DNA of 64,000 nucleotides, taken from Leucobacter aridicollis. Its GTDB lineage: Bacteria; Actinomycetota; Actinomycetes; Actinomycetales; Microbacteriaceae. Below the pieces are notes generated by a model. That model had not been told where the DNA came from, searched no databases, and saw only the letters and a program-made list of their open reading frames with translations. Both the position numbers and the translations under genes were made by a program. Below, piece by piece: positions 59,730 through 64,000 of the stretch (within the stretch, counting starts at the first letter, position 1; every line of letters begins with the position of its first letter). The stretch spans positions 372,001-436,000 of the forward strand of contig NZ_CP075339.1 of NCBI RefSeq assembly GCF_024399335.1, written 5' to 3'.

Positions 59730-60724
59730 AGTCCGCCCTCCGAAAGCCTCGTTCGGTGCGCGGCCGCCGCAAGCAGGCCATCGCGGGTGAGCTCCTCCAC
59801 CGCATACGGGTCGGCGACGCCCGAGTCCTTGAGCAGCTGCCAGATCTGCAGCTGATGGTCGTCGACGTGCTCGCGGTGCTGGCGCCTGCGCGGCACGACA
59901 ACCGGCGAGATTCCCTCGCCGAGCATTTGCAGGATCGTCCCGACACCCGAATGCGTGATGACGACGTCGGCGGAGCGGGCCTCCGCAAGCAGCGCGCTCG
60001 TGTCCATGAGCGAGTGCGTCGTCCCTGGGAGGTCGTCGCGGGCAGTTTCGCCGAGCTGCCAGACGATCTCGTCGCCGTCGCGGGTGATGTTGAGCACGCG
60101 ATCGACGAGGCGGTCGAAGCGGTAGGGGCGGATGGTGCCGAGCGTGACGAAGACGCGCAGCGGCCTGTCGGTTTCCGCGGTCCTGCCATCGGCGGCCCGT
60201 GCTGCGTCGAGCTCCCTCGCGAAACCGCGCATCACCGACGCGGTCTGCGGCCACGCGCGCGACGCCCACGCCCCATGTTGCGTGTAGGTGTCCGCGAGCC
60301 GCATGAACCTGACGAGGCGACCGGTGAGCGACGGCCCGTCTGTGCGCGAGACGCTCTCGATATACCTGCCTGGCACACGATTGGCTCGGCCCCAGAGGAA
60401 CGCGGACAGCGCGACTGCAGCGCCTGTCGAGACGACGCCATCGAAGGCGCCCGGGTCAAGCTGCTCACCGAGTGCTCGGCGAGCGCGCAGGGTCCCAGGG
60501 ACGTCGCGCGGCGCTACGTAGTCGACCCACACGACGCGCTCGCCGGCGAGCATGCTGCGGCTCTGCGGAGAGTCAAACGTCACCCAGGTCGCGTCGCCGG
60601 CGACTCCGGCCGCACGGGCGAACCTGCTGAGCTGGGTGAGATGCCCGCCGGTTGACGCCGCGAGCAACAGCCGAGGGCGTTCGACGCCGAAGCTTGAGAA
60701 GGGGGCAGATCGCAACTCGCTCAT
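59726..60724 (-). CDS. Glycosyltransferase, fused Alg14/Alg13-like (GT28)
   Basis: A 332-residue protein. The N-terminal half begins LLLAASTGGHLTQLSRFARA, as in Alg14/PssD, and the C-terminal half has RVFVTLGTIRPYRFDRLVDR and VITHSGVGTILQMLGEGISP, as in Alg13/PssE. In many bacteria these are two separate polypeptides; here they are one. It probably adds the second sugar to the undecaprenyl-linked precursor. ATG 60724 overlaps the priming transferase stop (TGATG). Confidence 0.85.
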   Translation of the reverse strand: MSELRSAPFSSFGVERPRLLLAASTGGHLTQLSRFARAAGVAGDATWVTFDSPQSRSMLAGERVVWVDYVAPRDVPGTLRARRALGEQLDPGAFDGVVSTGAAVALSAFLWGRANRVPGRYIESVSRTDGPSLTGRLVRFMRLADTYTQHGAWASRAWPQTASVMRGFARELDAARAADGRTAETDRPLRVFVTLGTIRPYRFDRLVDRVLNITRDGDEIVWQLGETARDDLPGTTHSLMDTSALLAEARSADVVITHSGVGTILQMLGEGISPVVVPRRRQHREHVDDHQLQIWQLLKDSGVADPYAVEELTRDGLLAAAAHRTRLSEGGL

Positions 60725-62187
60725 CAGTACGCACCATCGCCCTTGGCAACGGCACGGATCGTGCGCCACAGAATGAGCAGGTCGCCCATCATTGACCAGT
60801 TCTCGACGTAGTAGAGGTCAAGGCGAACGCTCTCATCCCAGCTGAGGTTGCTCCGGCCACTGACCTGCCACAGGCCGCTGATCCCGGGGCGAACGAACAT
60901 GCGTCTGTGCATCCACTCCTCGTACCCCTCTGCCTCCTGCGGCAGGGGCGGTCGCGGCCCGACGAGCGACATATCGCCCTTCAGCACGTTGAACAGCTGC
61001 GGAAGCTCGTCGAGGCTGTGACGGCGAATGAACTTGCCAAACTTCGTCACGCGCGGATCATCGCGCATCTTGAAGAGCACGCCGTTGCCGTCGCTCTGAT
61101 CGAGCAGCCCGATGCGCTCCTGCTCGGCGTCGACGTGCATCGAGCGGAATTTCACCATGGTGAATGCCCGGCCGCGCAGGCCGAGTCGCTGTTGCGGGAA
61201 AAAGACTGGCCCGGCGCTGTCGACGCGAATCAGGATCGGGATCAGGATCAGAAGCGGGCTCGTGATGACGATTCCGACAATGGATCCGAAGATATCGAGC
61301 GCGCGCTTCGCGAGGTAGCGCCACCCCTGGAACTGTGGGGACTCGACGTGGATGAGGGGGAGCCCCGCGACCGGGCGGGTGTGGATCCGTGGGCCAGCGA
61401 CATCGGTGAGCGCCGTCGCGACGATGAGCTTCACACCCATCGGCTCGAGCTCCCAGCCCAGCCGGCGAAGCCTTCGCGGGGTGAGCGCGTCGGCGCTCGT
61501 CACGATGAGCGTGTCGGTCTCGAACCGCTCAACTGTTGAGAGGAGGTTGTCGTAGGAGGCAACCACCGGAACTCCAGGCAGCAGATCTGGTTCTTCTGGG
61601 TCAGTGGTGACGACTCCGACAATGTTGAACCCGGCAAGCGTGTTCGAGCGCAGCAGCCGGGCCACATCGGCAGACTTGCGACGCTCACCGATGAGTAGGG
61701 TTCGGTAGGAATTGCGTTTGCGGCGGCGCTGCTGGTGCAGCCGTTTGCGCCAGGCCCAACGTCCGAGCAGCAAGAGCGGGATGCCAACTCCGCCCGCGAC
61801 TAGAAGGAACGTTCGCTGCGGCGCCAGATCGACAAGGTAGAGCAGGAGCGTGAGGAGCCCAAGCGTCGACAGGCTCGCAGCGAGCACACGGTTGTACTCG
61901 TCAGCTCCCGTGCCGAACACTGCCGGCCGACGTGAGTCATGCACGCCGAGGGCCAGGATCCAGACGAGCCAGTACGTCACCCCGAGTGCGAACGAACCAA
62001 GCGCGTAGGTGTCCTCGGTGAAGGGCGTGCCAACAGGGTTGCTGCGATACACCGACGACGCGGCGATGATCCCGGCAGCGACTGCAGCGGTGACGACTGC
62101 TGCGTCAGTCCAGATGAGTTTTCGCGAGTACCGCAGCTCCCATGAGGGCGCGACGGCCCCGGAACGCGTACTCGCGGTCACACTCAA
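60724..62187 (-). CDS. Undecaprenyl-phosphate sugar phosphotransferase (WcaJ/WbaP type)
   Basis: A 487-residue polyisoprenyl-phosphate hexose-1-phosphate transferase. It has four N-terminal membrane spans, a Rossmann-like middle domain and the catalytic C-terminal domain with KRALDIFGSIVGIVITSPLL, GPVFFPQQRLGLRGRAF and FRSMHVDAE, ending in the conserved SLVGPRPPLPQEAE and PGISGLWQVSGRS. It starts the polymer on undecaprenyl phosphate. The start is TTG 62187 with AGAGGA 9 nt upstream; GTG 62181 is possible. It is the first gene of the seven-gene minus-strand operon. Confidence 0.93.
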   Translation of the reverse strand: MSVTASTRSGAVAPSWELRYSRKLIWTDAAVVTAAVAAGIIAASSVYRSNPVGTPFTEDTYALGSFALGVTYWLVWILALGVHDSRRPAVFGTGADEYNRVLAASLSTLGLLTLLLYLVDLAPQRTFLLVAGGVGIPLLLLGRWAWRKRLHQQRRRKRNSYRTLLIGERRKSADVARLLRSNTLAGFNIVGVVTTDPEEPDLLPGVPVVASYDNLLSTVERFETDTLIVTSADALTPRRLRRLGWELEPMGVKLIVATALTDVAGPRIHTRPVAGLPLIHVESPQFQGWRYLAKRALDIFGSIVGIVITSPLLILIPILIRVDSAGPVFFPQQRLGLRGRAFTMVKFRSMHVDAEQERIGLLDQSDGNGVLFKMRDDPRVTKFGKFIRRHSLDELPQLFNVLKGDMSLVGPRPPLPQEAEGYEEWMHRRMFVRPGISGLWQVSGRSNLSWDESVRLDLYYVENWSMMGDLLILWRTIRAVAKGDGAY

Positions 62188-62349
62188 TCAACGACGTCCT
62201 CTGGCTGAGCGGCGGAAGGCCGCATACCTGCAAACCGCCATCGTTCGGTACTAGATGTTTCCCATAGCTTAACCAGCTGGACAGGTATAGTAAAATTGCT
62301 CACACTTTGCGTATGCGAGGTCGAGGATCGCAGTAGTGCAACGAAGAAG

Positions 62350-63651
62350 GTGACGGAACTGGCGCGACGAGGCAACGCCCACGGCGACGACGGCGCAACT
62401 GCCGAGTCGCCGAGAGTTGTCGCGCGCCGACGCAGGGTGACCTCGAAGGCGCTCACGACATCGCTTGCTATCGTCGCCGTGCTGCTCACGACAGGCGGAA
62501 TTGCCGCGCCGCAGGTGCTTTACGCCCGCGAGGCTGCAACCTTCCACGAGCTCGCTGAACAGGTGAACGCCCAGGCCGAAGCGCTCACGCAGCTCGAGAT
62601 GCAGGCAGGCTCTGAACAGTTGTTGCTTGAGCTGCGTTCTGCTGAAGTACACGGGCTCCCCGCGAAACTCACTGCGTTTACAAAACCCGCGGACGGGCCG
62701 CTGAGCCCCGAGTTCAAGCGGGCACTCGCCGAGGCCACGACTGCGCTCTCAGCTGCCATCGCCGTCGACGCAGTCCCGAAGAACCACTCGAGCGCGGCGA
62801 AGAAAGCGTTGACGGCCCGTGAGGCCGAGCAGCCAGACCCGCAGAACTGGTTCGACGTTGACGCAGACCTTCTCGCCTTTTACGCAGACATCACGCCGGA
62901 GGGTGTCGAGCACGTTGACACCACAGGAACAGTCACCCTTGAGCGCGTGCAACAAACGAAGCGGCTGCATGCGACGAACCAGAAGCTCGCTGAAGACTTC
63001 GCGGTGACAGTAGATGGGCTTTCGGCGGACAACACGGCACTAAAGGCCGCGCTGACTGAAGTCCAGGAACTTACCACGACTGAAGCTCAGCGGGTGGCGA
63101 AGCAGATCATCGATGAACTCGCGGAGCGCGACGCCGAGGCGGAGGCCGCCGGGCTTGATCCTGAAGTCGAGAAGCTCGAAGAGACGAAGCAGCTGCTCGC
63201 CGATGCGACGGACTTGCAGGCACGTGCGAACGCCGCCTTTTTCGTCGTCGACGGCGACGGCAAGGTAAGCGGCCTCCCTGAGGGAGCTGAGGCTCCCGAA
63301 GGGGCAATGCGGATCCCTGGTGGGCCAGTCGTGCAGATGCGCTACATCATGCCGAAGTTCCAAAAGCTCATCGGTTCGTACGAGGCCGAGCGCAAAGCGG
63401 TGGAAGAGGCAGCCGAGAACGCTGCTGCCGCCGAGGCTCAGCAGCAGCAAGACGCTGAAACACCAGCGCCGGAGACGCCCGCCGATCCGGGCGCGACGAA
63501 CCCTGAGCCGCAAGCCGGCACGGGAGGGCAGCCGAGCCCGCCAGCCACCTCGCCGCCAGTCACGACGCCCCCTGCTCCGGGCGCCGGTGACGGTGACACC
63601 GGCGGCGCGGATCCCGGCGGGGCCGGCGGCGGCGAAGCGGGCGACGCCTAG
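62350..63651 (+). CDS. Membrane-anchored or secreted coiled-coil surface protein, unknown function
   Basis: About 433 residues from GTG 62350. An Arg-rich N-terminus is followed by one hydrophobic segment (LTTSLAIVAVLLTTGGIAA) and the boundary APQVLYARE, so it is either anchored or cleaved. Residues about 65-345 are helical and rich in Glu, Ala and Leu (for example LAEQVNAQAEALTQLEMQ), then a Pro/Thr/Gly-rich tail ends without sorting signal or second span. A TATAGT box lies at 62286-62291. I do not recognise a family; a wall-spanning stalk or structural role is a guess. It is divergent from the polymer operon. Confidence 0.75.
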   Translation: MTELARRGNAHGDDGATAESPRVVARRRRVTSKALTTSLAIVAVLLTTGGIAAPQVLYAREAATFHELAEQVNAQAEALTQLEMQAGSEQLLLELRSAEVHGLPAKLTAFTKPADGPLSPEFKRALAEATTALSAAIAVDAVPKNHSSAAKKALTAREAEQPDPQNWFDVDADLLAFYADITPEGVEHVDTTGTVTLERVQQTKRLHATNQKLAEDFAVTVDGLSADNTALKAALTEVQELTTTEAQRVAKQIIDELAERDAEAEAAGLDPEVEKLEETKQLLADATDLQARANAAFFVVDGDGKVSGLPEGAEAPEGAMRIPGGPVVQMRYIMPKFQKLIGSYEAERKAVEEAAENAAAAEAQQQQDAETPAPETPADPGATNPEPQAGTGGQPSPPATSPPVTTPPAPGAGDGDTGGADPGGAGGGEAGDA

Positions 63652-63697
63652 CTTGCTGCCCTACCGGCGGCGATCTTCGCACCCGATCACCCCGATA

Positions 63698-63711
63698 TCT
63701 TGACGTCGAGA
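63698..63711. promoter_or_regulatory. Palindrome TCTTGACGTCGAGA upstream of icd
   Basis: A 14-bp inverted repeat with one mismatched pair around the core GACGTC, 65 bp before the icd start. A TAGACT sequence at 63732-63737 may be the -10 box. The position suits an operator; the binding protein is unknown. Confidence 0.4.
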
Positions 63712-63775
63712 TAAATCTAGGCCGCATCGGCTAGACTAGAAGGCGGAAATTTGATCGTTGAAACAGGGAGTTACG

Positions 63776-64000
63776 TTGGCGAAGATCAAGGTTGAAGGCA
63801 CCGTCGTTGAGCTCGACGGCGACGAGATGACACGAATCATCTGGCAGTTCATCAAGGATCGGCTGATCCACCCGTACCTCGACGTCACGCTCGAGTACTA
63901 CGACCTCGGTATGGAGCACCGCGACGCAACCGACGATCAGGTCACGATCGACGCCGCGCACGCGATCCAGAAGCACGGCGTCGGCGTGAAGTGCGCGACA
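63776..64000 (+). CDS. icd: NADP-dependent isocitrate dehydrogenase, N-terminal part
   Basis: A partial gene; 75 codons are present and it runs off the right edge. The translation [20 protein letters not shown], then [20 protein letters not shown], then GVGVKCAT is nearly diagnostic for the dimeric, eukaryote-like NADP isocitrate dehydrogenase of the TCA cycle. The start is TTG 63776 with AGGGAG 5-6 nt upstream. It is not part of the wall-polymer cluster. Confidence 0.93.
   Translation, partial: MAKIKVEGTVVELDGDEMTRIIWQFIKDRLIHPYLDVTLEYYDLGMEHRDATDDQVTIDAAHAIQKHGVGVKCAT

Noticed and set aside
59730-60269. Extension of the glycosyltransferase gene at 58692
   Set aside because: It lies wholly within the Alg14/13-like gene in another frame, and GTG 59729 shows the usual GTGA overlap.

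Overview
The window is a 64-kb stretch of a high-GC actinobacterial chromosome. Gene content fits a Microbacteriaceae-like organism such as Leucobacter (inference): coenzyme F420 use, an NADP isocitrate dehydrogenase of the TTG-start icd type, an LCP wall ligase, ROK regulators, many ATGA/GTGA gene overlaps, and frequent GTG and TTG starts. No rRNA, tRNA, CRISPR array or transposase gene was seen.

Left part, about 1-14190. A minus-strand amino-sugar scavenging operon holds a ROK repressor, a sugar ABC transporter (binding protein and two permeases), a NagZ-type GH3 hexosaminidase and a ROK sugar kinase. A GNAT acetyltransferase and the start of rarD follow. On the plus strand come a very large wall-anchored endonuclease/5'-nucleotidase and an orphan MsmK/UgpC-type ATPase that probably powers the sugar permeases.

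Middle part, about 14200-37610, is the most interesting region. It is an island bounded at both ends by an 87-bp direct repeat. It encodes an apparently self-contained F420-linked catabolic system. One arm is a BtuF/FecCD-type ABC transporter overlapping cofD, with an IclR regulator. The long plus-strand arm encodes an unknown PF06684 protein, a class III aminotransferase, a dihydropyrimidinase, an LLM F420-type oxidoreductase, an NADPH:F420 reductase, a ureidopropionase-like hydrolase, an NCS1 permease, an alcohol dehydrogenase, a glutamate-type dehydrogenase, an aldehyde dehydrogenase, cofE and cofC. A Thi5/NMT1-like ABC transporter and a second carbon-nitrogen hydrolase complete it. The order of activities is that of reductive pyrimidine degradation, but with an F420H2-dependent reductase where dihydropyrimidine dehydrogenase would be expected. 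Palindromes of the form GAACC-NNN-GGTTC recur at its promoters and probably bind the IclR protein.

Next part, 37657-43800. A TetR repressor diverges from an amidase, nitrilase, APC permease and YtcJ-like amidohydrolase operon, with a perfect palindrome between them. This looks like an amide catabolism unit.

Right part, 44026-63651, is a cell-wall glycopolymer region. It has an LCP ligase, VanZ, three very long proteins that join a glycosyltransferase-like N-terminus to a CDP-glycerol glycerophosphotransferase domain, a beta-helix acyltransferase, a short glycerophosphotransferase-like protein, a TagGH-type exporter, UDP-sugar dehydrogenase, two glycosyltransferases, a WcaJ/WbaP-type priming transferase and a secreted coiled-coil protein. 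The polymerase block 46173-54566 is visibly poorer in GC than its surroundings, which suggests transfer. The window ends inside icd.
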